43,736 bases of DNA from Campylobacteraceae bacterium (GCA_027014605.1 JALWDJ010000027.1:1-43736); one strand, 5' to 3'; shown: positions 16,007-25,692, counted from the first letter of the stretch. Numbers and translations: made by a program. The notes: generated from the letters alone by a model not told the origin.

Positions 16007-16588
16007 ATGACAAAAAATAAATTTATTATAGGTTTAATAGTTAGTGTAGTTTTTTTAAATGGTGGAGAAAATCTCTATTTAGGTGATAGTTTTAATGCTA
16101 GACACTCTAAAGCAAAAGAGTCTTTTAATAAAACAATGGCAAAGAACAGAGCATATTCTCATATGGGTGATGCTAGTTATACAGAGGTTAATGGGAAAGA
16201 TGAGTTTAAAAAGGCATTAGAGAGTGGTAAACTTAATCAAAAAATAGATACAAATAAGATAACTAAAACATATAGAGCAATAGAGATTAAAAATGTTCGT
16301 ATGAATAGAAATGATTTTAAAGATATAGATACAGATAGAGTAATTATAGGCTCACAAGTTGATAAAGATAGAGAGAAGCTTATGCAGACAGTTGATATTA
16401 AAAATAGTAAAATTGAGACAGATAAACAGTTAAATATAGGTGTTGTATCAACTAGTGATAAAGTTAGTGGAATTGATACTATGACAAATATTCAAAATAG
16501 TACTTTAAAAGGAGTAAATAAGAGAAAAAATGAAATGATGAGCAGACTTAAGATGTTTGAAGAGTTAGAAAAAGCTAATAATCAATAA
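16007..16588 (+). CDS. Exported protein of unknown function
   Basis: Not recognised. A hydrophobic N terminus (about 5-18) looks like a signal peptide, ending near GGENLYLGDSF. The mature part (about 170 residues) is polar, Lys/Asp/Asn rich, has no Cys, and contains the alternating pattern VDIKNSKIETDKQLNIGVV and NIQNSTLKGV, which hints at beta-strand turns. The C-terminal 25 residues are predicted helical and charged. It is the third gene of the exported unit and has an AAAGGA ribosome site like its neighbours. Confidence 0.6.
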   Translation: MTKNKFIIGLIVSVVFLNGGENLYLGDSFNARHSKAKESFNKTMAKNRAYSHMGDASYTEVNGKDEFKKALESGKLNQKIDTNKITKTYRAIEIKNVRMNRNDFKDIDTDRVIIGSQVDKDREKLMQTVDIKNSKIETDKQLNIGVVSTSDKVSGIDTMTNIQNSTLKGVNKRKNEMMSRLKMFEELEKANNQ

Positions 16589-16612
16589 TTAAATTAAAAA
16601 AAGGATAGTAAG

Positions 16613-17380
16613 GTGAGAGAGTTAATAACTACAGTAGTAGCGTTGGGAGTTTTAGTCGGATTTAGTGCATGTGGAGAGGGTGGTATAAATGATAAAGATA
16701 AAAATAGTACCACTACTATAGATTTAGAAAATGCAATAGATAATGTAACTAATAGTAATACATCAACACCAGATATAAATATTCCTGATAAAAATATCTC
16801 TACTCCAGATAGTAATATTAGTGATATAAATATTTCTGATAAAAATATTTCTACAATAGATATAGGAACAGGACACTATTTTGATAGTGCTGTAAAAGGG
16901 GTTAATTATGATTGTGGAAATCAAGATGGAGTAACTGATGATAATGGAACTTTCACATTTGAAAAGGGTAAAGAGTGCATATTTAGTTTAGGAGATATTG
17001 TATTAAGAACACTTGACCCATCAAAACTAGAAGATAAAATGATAGTTATTGAGAATAAGGTTGAAAATGCTAGACTACTTCAAACACTAGACAATGATGG
17101 AGATGCCTCAAATGGAATTGAGATAACTAAAAATGTATTAGATGCGATTGTTTCAAGTGGAACTAAGATAGTACCTGTTGGAGATGATGAACTTGCTACT
17201 CTATTTCAAAATATTGAAGGGGTTGAAGGATATAATGGTAGTATGAAATCAATTGATGAGGCAAAATCACATATCGATGAAACTATAAAAGAGCTACAAC
17301 AATATTTAGGTCAAATATCAACAGAAGATGAGGTTGAAGATACAGCAGATTCTGTAGATAATAGGCTTAATAATCTTTAA
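16613..17380 (+). CDS. Lipoprotein with Asp/Asn-rich linker and GVTDDNGTFTF-type domain
   Basis: GTG start with AAGGA upstream. Lipobox GFSAC (Cys20) predicts a lipid anchor. Residues about 25-85 are a linker built from short repeats (PDKNIST, PDSNISD, SDKNIST). A compact domain follows: FDSAVKGVNYDCGNQDGV, then GTFTFEKGKECIFSLGDI. Its two Cys could form a disulfide, and the pattern is known from surface lipoproteins and adhesins of marine bacteria. LLQTLDNDGDASNGIEIT (about 154-171) is characteristic of the same proteins. It is the last gene of the exported unit, followed by a strong terminator. Function unknown; attachment is a guess. Confidence 0.65.
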   Translation: MRELITTVVALGVLVGFSACGEGGINDKDKNSTTTIDLENAIDNVTNSNTSTPDINIPDKNISTPDSNISDINISDKNISTIDIGTGHYFDSAVKGVNYDCGNQDGVTDDNGTFTFEKGKECIFSLGDIVLRTLDPSKLEDKMIVIENKVENARLLQTLDNDGDASNGIEITKNVLDAIVSSGTKIVPVGDDELATLFQNIEGVEGYNGSMKSIDEAKSHIDETIKELQQYLGQISTEDEVEDTADSVDNRLNNL

Positions 17381-17381
17381 A

Positions 17382-17414
17382 AAAAATTAGATATTTTAAA
17401 AGTGTCTAATTTTT
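17382..17414 (+). terminator. Terminator of the exported-protein unit
   Basis: AAAAATTAGA pairs with TCTAATTTTT (10 bp, 13-nt loop), starting 2 nt after the stop; the right arm supplies the T-run. Confidence 0.75.
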
Positions 17415-17467
17415 ATCTTCTTTAGTTAAAATTATCTCTTAAAATATAAAAAAATAGGAAATATAAT

Positions 17468-18298
17468 ATGAAAATAGAATTAGCATCTAGTTATGGATTT
17501 TGTTATGGAGTAAAAAGAGCTATTGATATAGCTCAAAAACATCAAAATAGTTTAACTTATGGACCATTAATTCATAATAAAGATGAGATTAATAGACTTA
17601 GAGAGGGTTTTAATATAGGATTAGCAAATAGTTTAAGTGATATAAAGAGAGATGATACTGTTGTAATTAGAACTCATGGCATACCAAAAAATGAATTAAA
17701 AATTTTAAAAGAGCAAGATAATAGAGTAATTGATGCTACCTGTCCATATGTTACTAAACCTCAACAGATAGTAGAAAAAATGAGCAAAGCTGGATACTCT
17801 GTAATTATATTTGGAGACAAAAATCACCCTGAAATTAAGGGTGTTGTTAGTTATGCAGAGGGAGAAGATGCTTATATTGTTTTAGATAAAGATGAATTAG
17901 AGAAATTACCTCTAAGGGGTAGAGTTGCAGTTGTTGCACAGACTACTAGAAAACCTGAAGATTTTTTAAAGATAGTAAATGCTTTAATTTTGAAACATAA
18001 AGAGGTTCGAGTATTTAATACTATCTGTAATGCCACATTTGAAAATCAAGATGCGGCTGAAGAGTTAGCTAAAAGAGCTGATGTTATGATAGTAATTGGA
18101 GGCAAACACTCATCAAATACAAAACAACTTCATAGTATTGCTAGTAGAGGTTGTAAAGATAGCTATTTAATAGAAAATGAGAGTGAATTAAGAAAGGAGT
18201 GGTTTAGAGATAAAGAGCTTTGTGGTATATCAGCAGGAGCTTCTACACCCGATTGGATAGTTCAAAATGTTATTAAGCGAATTAATGAAATAAAATAG
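17468..18298 (+). CDS. ispH: 4-hydroxy-3-methylbut-2-enyl diphosphate reductase
   Basis: Last enzyme of the MEP pathway, forming IPP and DMAPP with an Fe-S cluster. The three cluster cysteines are Cys12 (GFCYGVKRA), Cys92 (DATCPYV) and Cys187 (NTICNATFENQ). Catalytic His and Glu residues are seen in RTHG and NHPEIKG. The end SAGASTPDWIVQNV is typical. The length of 276 residues is normal for Campylobacterota. The order ispH-rpsA-serA is characteristic of this phylum. Confidence 0.98.
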   Translation: MKIELASSYGFCYGVKRAIDIAQKHQNSLTYGPLIHNKDEINRLREGFNIGLANSLSDIKRDDTVVIRTHGIPKNELKILKEQDNRVIDATCPYVTKPQQIVEKMSKAGYSVIIFGDKNHPEIKGVVSYAEGEDAYIVLDKDELEKLPLRGRVAVVAQTTRKPEDFLKIVNALILKHKEVRVFNTICNATFENQDAAEELAKRADVMIVIGGKHSSNTKQLHSIASRGCKDSYLIENESELRKEWFRDKELCGISAGASTPDWIVQNVIKRINEIK

Positions 18299-18340
18299 TT
18301 TTATTATATATCTTTTCATTTCGTATTAAAAAAAATATTG

Positions 18341-18346
18341 TATAAT
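18341..18346 (+). promoter_or_regulatory. -10 box before rpsA
   Basis: TATAAT in the context ATTGTATAATTAG, 35 nt before the rpsA start. No clear -35. It gives rpsA a promoter independent of ispH. Confidence 0.5.
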
Positions 18347-18381
18347 TAGCTCAAAATTAGGCTAGGCAAGGAATAGTAAGT

Positions 18382-20049
18382 ATGAAATTCGAAGATATCG
18401 AAGTGGAAGATGTTGATTTTAAAGCGATGCTAGAGGAGTCGTTTAAGAAATCAGATTCAAATAGTGATTTAGTAGATGGTGTTATTGTAAGAATTGATGA
18501 GGATGACAATCAAGTAGTAGTTGATATAGGTAGGAAAAATGAAGCATTTATGTCTCTTGACCAAATTAGAGATGAAGATGGCAATATTATGTTTGAGGTG
18601 GGAGAGACTATCTCTGTAGTAATTACAGGATTTAGAGGTGAGAGAGCGAGTATATCTTACGAATTAGCAGAAAAGAGAGCTGCTTTAGCTGAATTTATAG
18701 AAGAGTATGATGAAGATGAAGAGTATGTTATTGAGGGGATTATTACTAAAAAAAATAAGGGAGGTTTTGTTGTAGATGTATCTGGATTGGAGTTTTTTAT
18801 GCCAAAAACACTCTCATATATCTCTCCTAAGATTAATCCCATAGGTAAAAAAGTAAAAGCTCTTATTGTAAAAGTAGATAAAGAAAAAGGGAGTGTAATT
18901 GTCTCAAGAAAAGAACTTATTGAGAGAGAAAAGGCTGAGACACAAGAGATTGTAGATAAACTTTTAGAGAATAATGCTGTTGTTCGTGGAGTTATTAAAA
19001 AGATTACAAGTTATGGTATGTTTGTAGATGTAGGTGGAATGGATGGATTAGTTCACTATTCTCAAATATCTCATAAAGGACCTGTTAATCCTTCAAAATA
19101 TTATAAAGAAGGTGATGAAGTTAATGTAATTGCTATTGATTATGATAAAAAGAAGAGACATCTATCACTATCTATCAAAGATGCTACTATTGACCCTTGG
19201 AAAGATATAGATAATACGCTAAGAGCTGGAGATACTGTTAATGTAACTGTATCAAATATTGAGCCTTATGGAGCATTTGTTGACCTTGGAGAGGATTTAG
19301 AGGCATTTTTACATGTGTCTGAAATATCATGGGATAAAAATGTAAAACATCCTAAAGATTATATTAAAATAGGTGATGAGATTGATGTGGAAATTATTGA
19401 GATAGATAAGGCTCAAAGACGACTTAGAGTAAGTAGAAAAACTCTCTTGCCTAAACCTATTGACCAATTTGCATCAGCAAATAAAGTTGGTGATATTATA
19501 ACAGGAAAAATATCTTCTATTACAGAATTTGGTGCATTTGTAAAAATTGGTGCTATTGAAGGTTTACTTCATAATCAAGAGATATCTTGGGATAAATCAA
19601 AAAATGCAAAAAATTCTCTTAAAAAAGGGGAAGAGGTTACTGTAAAAATTATTAAGATAGATAGAGAAAATGGAAAAGTTTCTCTTAGTAAAAAAGTTCT
19701 TGAAGAATCACCTATTACTATCTTTGCTAAAAATCATAAAAATGGTGATATTGTAGAGGGAAAAGTAAAAGATAAAAAAGATTTTGGTATTTTTATCTCT
19801 TTAGAAGATGGAGTTGATGCACTTCTACGACTAGATGACCTTGGACCACTTAAATTTGATGATATAGAGAAAGGACAGACTATACGAGCTGTTATTAGCT
19901 TCATTGATGCTAAAAATGATAGAATTAGAGTATCTGTGAGAAGATTAGCTAGACAAGAAGAGAGAGAAGCATTAGAACAATTAAATAAAGAACAAGATGA
20001 TAGTATGACTCTTGGTGATGTATTTAAAGCTCAATTAAAAAATAGATAG
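18382..20049 (+). CDS. rpsA: Ribosomal protein S1
   Basis: Binds mRNA and assists initiation on structured or weakly translated messages. Six S1 (OB-fold) domains are visible at about residues 29-98, 114-185, 199-270, 283-355, 371-440 and 454-521; the last four show the classic GxFVDxG core. The length of 555 residues is normal. It lies between ispH and serA, with serA starting 14 nt after the stop. Confidence 0.98.
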   Translation: MKFEDIEVEDVDFKAMLEESFKKSDSNSDLVDGVIVRIDEDDNQVVVDIGRKNEAFMSLDQIRDEDGNIMFEVGETISVVITGFRGERASISYELAEKRAALAEFIEEYDEDEEYVIEGIITKKNKGGFVVDVSGLEFFMPKTLSYISPKINPIGKKVKALIVKVDKEKGSVIVSRKELIEREKAETQEIVDKLLENNAVVRGVIKKITSYGMFVDVGGMDGLVHYSQISHKGPVNPSKYYKEGDEVNVIAIDYDKKKRHLSLSIKDATIDPWKDIDNTLRAGDTVNVTVSNIEPYGAFVDLGEDLEAFLHVSEISWDKNVKHPKDYIKIGDEIDVEIIEIDKAQRRLRVSRKTLLPKPIDQFASANKVGDIITGKISSITEFGAFVKIGAIEGLLHNQEISWDKSKNAKNSLKKGEEVTVKIIKIDRENGKVSLSKKVLEESPITIFAKNHKNGDIVEGKVKDKKDFGIFISLEDGVDALLRLDDLGPLKFDDIEKGQTIRAVISFIDAKNDRIRVSVRRLARQEEREALEQLNKEQDDSMTLGDVFKAQLKNR

Positions 20050-20063
20050 GATTTTAAGTTAAT

Positions 20064-21653
20064 ATGCCTAAGTTAACAATCGTAGTATGTGACCATATTC
20101 ATCAAAAAGGGTTAGATATACTTGCTAGTAATCCTCAAATAGAGTTGATAAATTCTGCTGATGAGCCTAAAGATAGGCTTATTAAAGAAATTATCCCAAA
20201 AGCTGATGTTGCTATTACTCGCTCTTCGACTGATGTTGATAACTTTTTCCTTGACCATGCCAAAAAATTAAAAGCAATAGTTAGAGCAGGAGTTGGTGTA
20301 GATAATGTTGATATAGATGGCTGTAGTAAGCAAGGTATTGTTGTAATGAATGTGCCAACTGCAAATACTATTGCTGCAGTTGAACTTACTATGACACATA
20401 TGTTATCTTGTGTAAGAAAATTTCCGTATGCTCATAATAATCTAAAACAAGATAGAGTATGGAGAAGACAAGATTGGTATGGAACAGAACTTAAAGATAA
20501 AAAACTTGGAATTATAGGTTTTGGAAATATAGGTTCAAGAGTGGGTAGAAGAGCAAAAGCTTTTGAGATGGATGTTATTACTTATGACCCATATATTAAC
20601 CCATGTAAAGCTACAGACCTTGATATTGCCTATACTACTAATTTTGATGATATATTAGATTGCGATATTATTACAATTCATACTCCAAAGACTAAAGAGA
20701 CAATCAATATGATTAGTTCAGAAGAGATAGCTAAAATGAGGGATGGTGTAGTTTTAATTAACTGTGCTAGAGGTGGATTATATAATGAAGATGCTCTATT
20801 AGAAGGTCTTAAAAGTGATAAAATCGCTATGGCAGGTATTGATGTTTTTAGTAAAGAACCTGCAACCACTCATCCACTTTTAGATTTAGATAATGTTACT
20901 GTAACACCTCATCTAGGAGCAAATACTAAAGAGTCTCAACAAAATATCGCAATTCAAGCTGCTGAGAGTGCTATTGCTAGTGCAAAAGGTATAGCCTATC
21001 CTAATGCACTAAATTTACCTATTAAAGAGAGTGATTTACCTAAATTTTTAAAACCATATCTTGAGCTTATTCAGAAAATGGGACATATGTCTGCTCAAGT
21101 TACTAGAGATAAAATTAAAAAGATTAAAATTACTACAGAGGGTAAGGTTTCAGATTATATTGACTCTTTAACAACTTTTGCTACTGTTGGAATTTTAAAA
21201 GAGTCTCTTGAAGATAGTGTAAACTATGTAAATGTAGAGTTTGTAGCAAAGGATATAGGTATAGAAATTGAAAAAAATAAGCAAAAAAATATCTCTGGAC
21301 TTGCAAATAAAATTTCTATTAAGTTAACAACTTTAAATTCTATCTTTAAGATAAGTGGTACTGTTTTTGGTGAAGATATACAACGAATTATAGAGATTGA
21401 TAATTATCAATTAGATTTAGAACCAAAAGGTAAAATGATACTATTTAGAAATACGGATGTTCCTGGAGTTATTGGTGATGTAGGTAGAATTATTGCTAAT
21501 AATGGGATTAATATATCTGATTTTAGACTTGGACGAGATAAAAATTCACAAGCTTTAGCTGTTGTAAAAGTTGATGGGAATATTACAGAAAAACTTCTTA
21601 AAGAGTTGTCACATTTAGAAACATGTCTTAGTGTAACTAGTGTCTCAATTTAA
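20064..21653 (+). CDS. serA: D-3-phosphoglycerate dehydrogenase
   Basis: Oxidises 3-phosphoglycerate to phosphohydroxypyruvate, the first step of serine synthesis. The NAD site is GIIGFGNIGSRVGRRAKAF, the catalytic region includes NCARGGLYNEDAL, and the active-site His is in TPHLGANTKES. The long form (529 residues) carries an intervening allosteric domain (about 320-450) and a C-terminal ACT domain (about 455-529: FRNTDVPGVIGDVGRIIA), where serine feedback is expected. A strong terminator follows. Confidence 0.98.
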   Translation: MPKLTIVVCDHIHQKGLDILASNPQIELINSADEPKDRLIKEIIPKADVAITRSSTDVDNFFLDHAKKLKAIVRAGVGVDNVDIDGCSKQGIVVMNVPTANTIAAVELTMTHMLSCVRKFPYAHNNLKQDRVWRRQDWYGTELKDKKLGIIGFGNIGSRVGRRAKAFEMDVITYDPYINPCKATDLDIAYTTNFDDILDCDIITIHTPKTKETINMISSEEIAKMRDGVVLINCARGGLYNEDALLEGLKSDKIAMAGIDVFSKEPATTHPLLDLDNVTVTPHLGANTKESQQNIAIQAAESAIASAKGIAYPNALNLPIKESDLPKFLKPYLELIQKMGHMSAQVTRDKIKKIKITTEGKVSDYIDSLTTFATVGILKESLEDSVNYVNVEFVAKDIGIEIEKNKQKNISGLANKISIKLTTLNSIFKISGTVFGEDIQRIIEIDNYQLDLEPKGKMILFRNTDVPGVIGDVGRIIANNGINISDFRLGRDKNSQALAVVKVDGNITEKLLKELSHLETCLSVTSVSI

Positions 21654-21662
21654 CACATAATT

Positions 21663-21695
21663 AAAAATACTTACTAAAGTTGAGTGAGTATTTTT
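21663..21695 (+). terminator. Terminator after serA
   Basis: AAAAATACTTACT pairs with AGTGAGTATTTTT (13 bp including one G-U, 7-nt loop); the stem ends in a T-run. Confidence 0.85.
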
Positions 21696-21742
21696 GATAA
21701 AAAAACCCTTATTTATTTACTTTTTTTATTATTAATATAAAG

Positions 21743-21785
21743 ATTAATTATTCAATTAATATTTATAGGTATAATTATTTTTAAT
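21743..21785 (+). promoter_or_regulatory. Efflux operon promoter with possible operator
   Basis: TATAAT at 21780-21785 is the likely -10. The inverted repeat ATTAATT-ATTC-AATTAAT (21743-21760) covers the -35 position, where a TetR/MarR-type repressor could bind. No regulator gene is adjacent. The leader would be about 60 nt. The site is AT-only apart from one base, so chance is possible. Confidence 0.3.
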
Positions 21786-21851
21786 TAAAGCTATCACTTT
21801 AATAATTCTATTGATAAAGATAGTGTATTATTTCATATCGAAAGGATAATA

Positions 21852-23267
21852 ATGGGTAGAAAAAAATTTTTAATACTCTCTATGGTTCTACTATTGCTAT
21901 TTAGCATATTAGAAGCTGATGAGGGTACGGCATTAGAAAATTTGTCTCTTGATGAGGCATTGGAGTTAATGAAGAGAGATAATTTAGAGTTAAAAATCTC
22001 TAAATTTAATGAGCAGATAAAGGAGTATGAAGCAAATATTGCAAAAGGTCACTCTTTTGGTAAATTTGATATTACAATTAAAGATGCATACTCCAATGAT
22101 GCAGGGAATGTTTTTGGGTTTAAGCTAAAGAGTAGGGAGGCTACATTTGGTGATTTTGGAGCAGAGGAGTTTATGAATAATATGGGAGCTGCTCAAAAGG
22201 GGGATATGGCTGCTGCTGGGAGGATGTATACAGACCCTCCTAATAGGCTAAATAATCCTGATGCTAGAAACCATTTTCAGACAACATTAAACTATATGGT
22301 ACCTTTATATACAGGTGGTAAGCTAGAACAATATAGAAAAATTACTAAATCTTTAGAGTTAATGAGCAGACTTGATACAAAAAAACTACTTAATGAAAAG
22401 ATATTTCAAGTAAAAAAGACATTTTATGATATATCATTAGTTAATGAGTATATAGAAAATCTTAGTAGTATAATCTCTAATATAGATAGATTAGAGGAGA
22501 TTGTAGCAAGTATGAGGGAGGAGGGTTATGCTAAAGAGATAGATCAACTTGAAGTTGAAGCTAGAAAATCTGAAGTGGCTAGTATGTTATCTCAAGCTAA
22601 TTTTAATAAAAAATTGGCATATCAATATTTATCTTTTTTATTAAATCAAGATGTGAAATCTATTCAACCAATTAGTGATGCTCCACCAACTCCACAAATA
22701 GTAAAAGAGGAGGTTCAAGCTAGTAATTTAGATATCCAAAAGGCTAAACTTGGTCTAAAGATAAGAGGGATGTCGATTAAAGTTCAAAAATCAAATCTTC
22801 TACCAACAGTTGGTGCTATGGCAGAGTATGGGAGTGCTGATAATACTCCCTTAAATAAATTTTTAGATAAAGATTTTTATACTGTGGGGGTTCAGGCAAA
22901 ATGGAATATCTTTGATGGAAATATCAATAAAAATAATTTGGAAAAAGCAAAAGCAGAATATCTTAAGACTCAAGAGCAGGTAAATTTAGCAAAAGAGGGT
23001 ATATATCTTAAAGTTAGAAAAACTCTAACTCAGATTGAGAGTAAGGAGGCAGATATAACAAGTCTTGAGAAACAGTTAGAGTTTGCAAATAAGGTTTATG
23101 AGACATATAGAGCAGAGTATAAGGAGGGAATAAAATCTATCTCTGATGTTTTAATTAAGCAGTCAAAAAGTCTTGAGGTTCTACTTAAATTACTCAAAGC
23201 TAAAAATGATAGAAACACAAAGGTATTTAAGTTAAAAAGTATAATAAATGAGGGAGAGACAATATGA
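21852..23267 (+). CDS. TolC-family outer membrane efflux protein
   Basis: Outer membrane channel of a tripartite efflux system. A signal peptide (about 1-22) precedes the TolC-like repeat architecture of long helices (LSLDEALELMKRDNLELKIS; later LDEDFYTVGVQAKWNIFDGN-like strands around 345-365). YMVPLYTGGKLEQYRK at about 148-163 is the first porin-type strand pair. The length of 471 residues is typical. It is the first gene of a four-gene operon, overlapping the adaptor start by 4 nt (ATGA). Confidence 0.92.
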   Translation: MGRKKFLILSMVLLLLFSILEADEGTALENLSLDEALELMKRDNLELKISKFNEQIKEYEANIAKGHSFGKFDITIKDAYSNDAGNVFGFKLKSREATFGDFGAEEFMNNMGAAQKGDMAAAGRMYTDPPNRLNNPDARNHFQTTLNYMVPLYTGGKLEQYRKITKSLELMSRLDTKKLLNEKIFQVKKTFYDISLVNEYIENLSSIISNIDRLEEIVASMREEGYAKEIDQLEVEARKSEVASMLSQANFNKKLAYQYLSFLLNQDVKSIQPISDAPPTPQIVKEEVQASNLDIQKAKLGLKIRGMSIKVQKSNLLPTVGAMAEYGSADNTPLNKFLDKDFYTVGVQAKWNIFDGNINKNNLEKAKAEYLKTQEQVNLAKEGIYLKVRKTLTQIESKEADITSLEKQLEFANKVYETYRAEYKEGIKSISDVLIKQSKSLEVLLKLLKAKNDRNTKVFKLKSIINEGETI

Positions 23268-24067
23268 AAAGATTAATGGTAGCATCTATATTGGTAGTTA
23301 GTTATCTAAATGCAATAGAGTTAAATTTAAGTGGTTCTGTAATTTCAGATAATCAAAAGATGATTACTAGCAGATATATGGGAATTGTTAAAAAGATGTT
23401 AGTAAGTGAGGGTGAGATTGTAAAGAAAGGACAACTTTTATATCAAATAGATTCAAAAGAGATTGATGCCAAGAGAGAGCAGGTTGAACTTGGTATATCA
23501 CAAGCAGAGTTAGCTTTACAGATGAATAAAAATCAATATAATAATGTTCTTTTAAATCTAGGTAGATATAGAAGATTATATAGAAAGGGTATGGTATCTA
23601 AATATGATTTAGAGAATTTAGAGCTAGGGGCTAGAAATTTAGAAGATATGGTTAAAATTTCAAAAAAGCAAGTAGCTCAAGCTAGAGCTATGAAAAAGGA
23701 GGTTATGAACCAATATAATTATTTAAAATTAAGAGCTCCAAACAATGGTGTTATTATTGCTAAAAAATTAAATGAAGGGGAGATGGCAATTCCTGGAATG
23801 CCTGGGGTAATACTTACTGACCTTAGCAGACTTAGTATTATGGTTGAGATTGCAGAAAATGATATTAAATATATGAATATGGGTAAAAAAGTAGATATAA
23901 CTATTCCATCTCTTGGATTTAAAACAAAAGGTAAAATTTACTCAATTATTCCAAACTCTAATCCAATGACACATAAATTTAAAATGAAAATTAGATTTCC
24001 AACTAAAGGAAAATCAGTATATCCAGGTATGTATGCTAATGTTCACATAGTAGAAAAAGGGCAATAA
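23264..24067 (+). CDS. RND efflux periplasmic adaptor
   Basis: Membrane-fusion protein linking pump and outer-membrane channel. Signal peptide (about 1-18), then the lipoyl half-motif MGIVKKMLVSEGEIVKKGQLL, a helical hairpin (about 65-145), the second lipoyl half (LRAPNNGVIIAKKLNEGEMA) and a beta-barrel domain. It ends at residue 267, directly after the barrel, so the membrane-proximal domain of AcrA-type adaptors seems reduced. It overlaps tolC by 4 nt and the next gene by 1 nt. Confidence 0.92.
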   Translation: MKRLMVASILVVSYLNAIELNLSGSVISDNQKMITSRYMGIVKKMLVSEGEIVKKGQLLYQIDSKEIDAKREQVELGISQAELALQMNKNQYNNVLLNLGRYRRLYRKGMVSKYDLENLELGARNLEDMVKISKKQVAQARAMKKEVMNQYNYLKLRAPNNGVIIAKKLNEGEMAIPGMPGVILTDLSRLSIMVEIAENDIKYMNMGKKVDITIPSLGFKTKGKIYSIIPNSNPMTHKFKMKIRFPTKGKSVYPGMYANVHIVEKGQ

Positions 24068-25692
24068 TGGGAAAGAGAAAAAAGTATAAAGTAAAAGATG
24101 TAGCAGGAAAACTAGCTCAAGGCTTTTTAAAAAATCCATTAACAGCAGTCTTAGGAATTGTTCTACTTGCACTTGGTTGGATTGCACTTACAACTATGCC
24201 AAGAGAAGAAGACCCACAAATTGCAATATCAGGAGGTGCAGTTATTGTAGCAATGCCAGGAGCTACTCCTGGTGAAGTAGAGAATATTATAGTAAAACCT
24301 TTAGAGAGAAAACTTAGAGAAATTAGAGGAATTGAACATATCTATGGAATGGCTATGGATAATGTTGGTATTGTAAATGTTATGTATTATATTGGAGAGG
24401 ATAGGGAGGATTCTAACTTAAAACTCTATGATAAAGTAATGCAAAATATGGATAAGATGCCAAAAGGTGTTATGAAACCACTTATTAAACCCTTTGATAT
24501 AGATATTGATGTTCCAATTATGACTTTAGCTTTTTATAAGAAAAAGGGTTCTTTGCTCTCTACAACTGAACTTGTTGAGAGAATAAAAAAGATACAACAG
24601 AAGATTAATGCAATTGAAAATGTAGCAAAAACAACTCTAAAGGGTGCTCATAAAGAACAGTATAATATAGAAGTTGATATGGGAAAACTATCAGCTTATC
24701 ATCTATCTATGGGACAAATTATGATGGCAGTACAATCATTAGCTGTAAATGTTCCCGATGTAAAGGGTAGAACAAAAGATGGAAAGTTAACCATATTTGG
24801 TGTTGCTAATGCTATTGAAAGTGTTGAAGATGTTAAGAATGTAATGGTAGCTAACTATATGGGCTCACCTATATATTTACGGGATGTTGCTAAAGTTGAG
24901 GCAGGAATTGATAAACAGAATTTTCAAGATGTAGGACTTATTAAAAGAAAAGATAATAATATAAAAAATTCATTTGAAAAAGAGATACCTCAAGTTACTC
25001 TTACCGTAGCTAAATTAGCAGGTACAAATGCAGTTTTTGTTGCAAAAGATGTGGAAGAGATGTTGAAAGAACATGAGACAGAGTTTGAGAAAGAGGGGAT
25101 AGGATATATTGTAACTAGAGATTATGGAGAGAGAGCAAATGAAGCTGTTAATGAGCTTATGCACCATCTAATTATTACAATTATTATTATTGCTCTAATG
25201 CTTGTATTTGCTTTAGGTTGGAGAGAGTCTATTATTGTAACATTTACTGTTCCTGCCATTTTAGCTGTTACTCTATTTATTGCCTTTATTACAGGTCAAA
25301 CAATGAATAGGATTACACTCTTTGCATTCCTCTTATCTCTTGGACTCTTAGTTGATGCTGCAATTATTGTAATTGAAAATATCCATAGACACTTACACTC
25401 TCATGATGCTGACAGTAAATCTATGGAGGAGTTATTAGTTGAGGCAACTGATGAGGTTGGTGCTCCTACTAATATTGCAACTCTAGCTATTATTATGACA
25501 ATGGTTCCTATGGCATTTGTTGGAGGAATGATGGGTTCATTTATGAAGCCAATCCCATTAAATGTTCCAGTAGCTCTATTTGCATCTTTAGTGGTAGCTT
25601 ATATCTTTACACCATATTTAAGTTTAAAGTTATTAAAAAAACCAACCCATAAACATCATAGTAAAAAAAGAGACAATAAGGAGGGGAGTTAA
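24067..25692 (+). CDS. RND efflux pump, N-terminal half protein
   Basis: First half of an RND (HAE-1-like) proton-driven pump: TM1 (about 24-43), a large periplasmic part (about 45-362), then TM2-TM6 (about 367-525). It ends at residue 541 in a His/Lys-rich tail after TM6, exactly at the internal repeat boundary of RND pumps. The TM4 motif reads GLLVDAAIIVIEN: Asp430 is kept but the second relay Asp (D408 of AcrB) is Ala431. The stop TAA overlaps the ATG of the next gene by one base, so the two halves should be made in equal amounts and assemble. Substrate unknown. Confidence 0.93.
   Translation: MGKRKKYKVKDVAGKLAQGFLKNPLTAVLGIVLLALGWIALTTMPREEDPQIAISGGAVIVAMPGATPGEVENIIVKPLERKLREIRGIEHIYGMAMDNVGIVNVMYYIGEDREDSNLKLYDKVMQNMDKMPKGVMKPLIKPFDIDIDVPIMTLAFYKKKGSLLSTTELVERIKKIQQKINAIENVAKTTLKGAHKEQYNIEVDMGKLSAYHLSMGQIMMAVQSLAVNVPDVKGRTKDGKLTIFGVANAIESVEDVKNVMVANYMGSPIYLRDVAKVEAGIDKQNFQDVGLIKRKDNNIKNSFEKEIPQVTLTVAKLAGTNAVFVAKDVEEMLKEHETEFEKEGIGYIVTRDYGERANEAVNELMHHLIITIIIIALMLVFALGWRESIIVTFTVPAILAVTLFIAFITGQTMNRITLFAFLLSLGLLVDAAIIVIENIHRHLHSHDADSKSMEELLVEATDEVGAPTNIATLAIIMTMVPMAFVGGMMGSFMKPIPLNVPVALFASLVVAYIFTPYLSLKLLKKPTHKHHSKKRDNKEGS

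Noticed and set aside
21801-21835. Imperfect dyad (CTATCACTTTA versus TAAAGATAGTG) before the efflux operon
   Set aside because: Arms pair only with bulges; too weak to call an operator.
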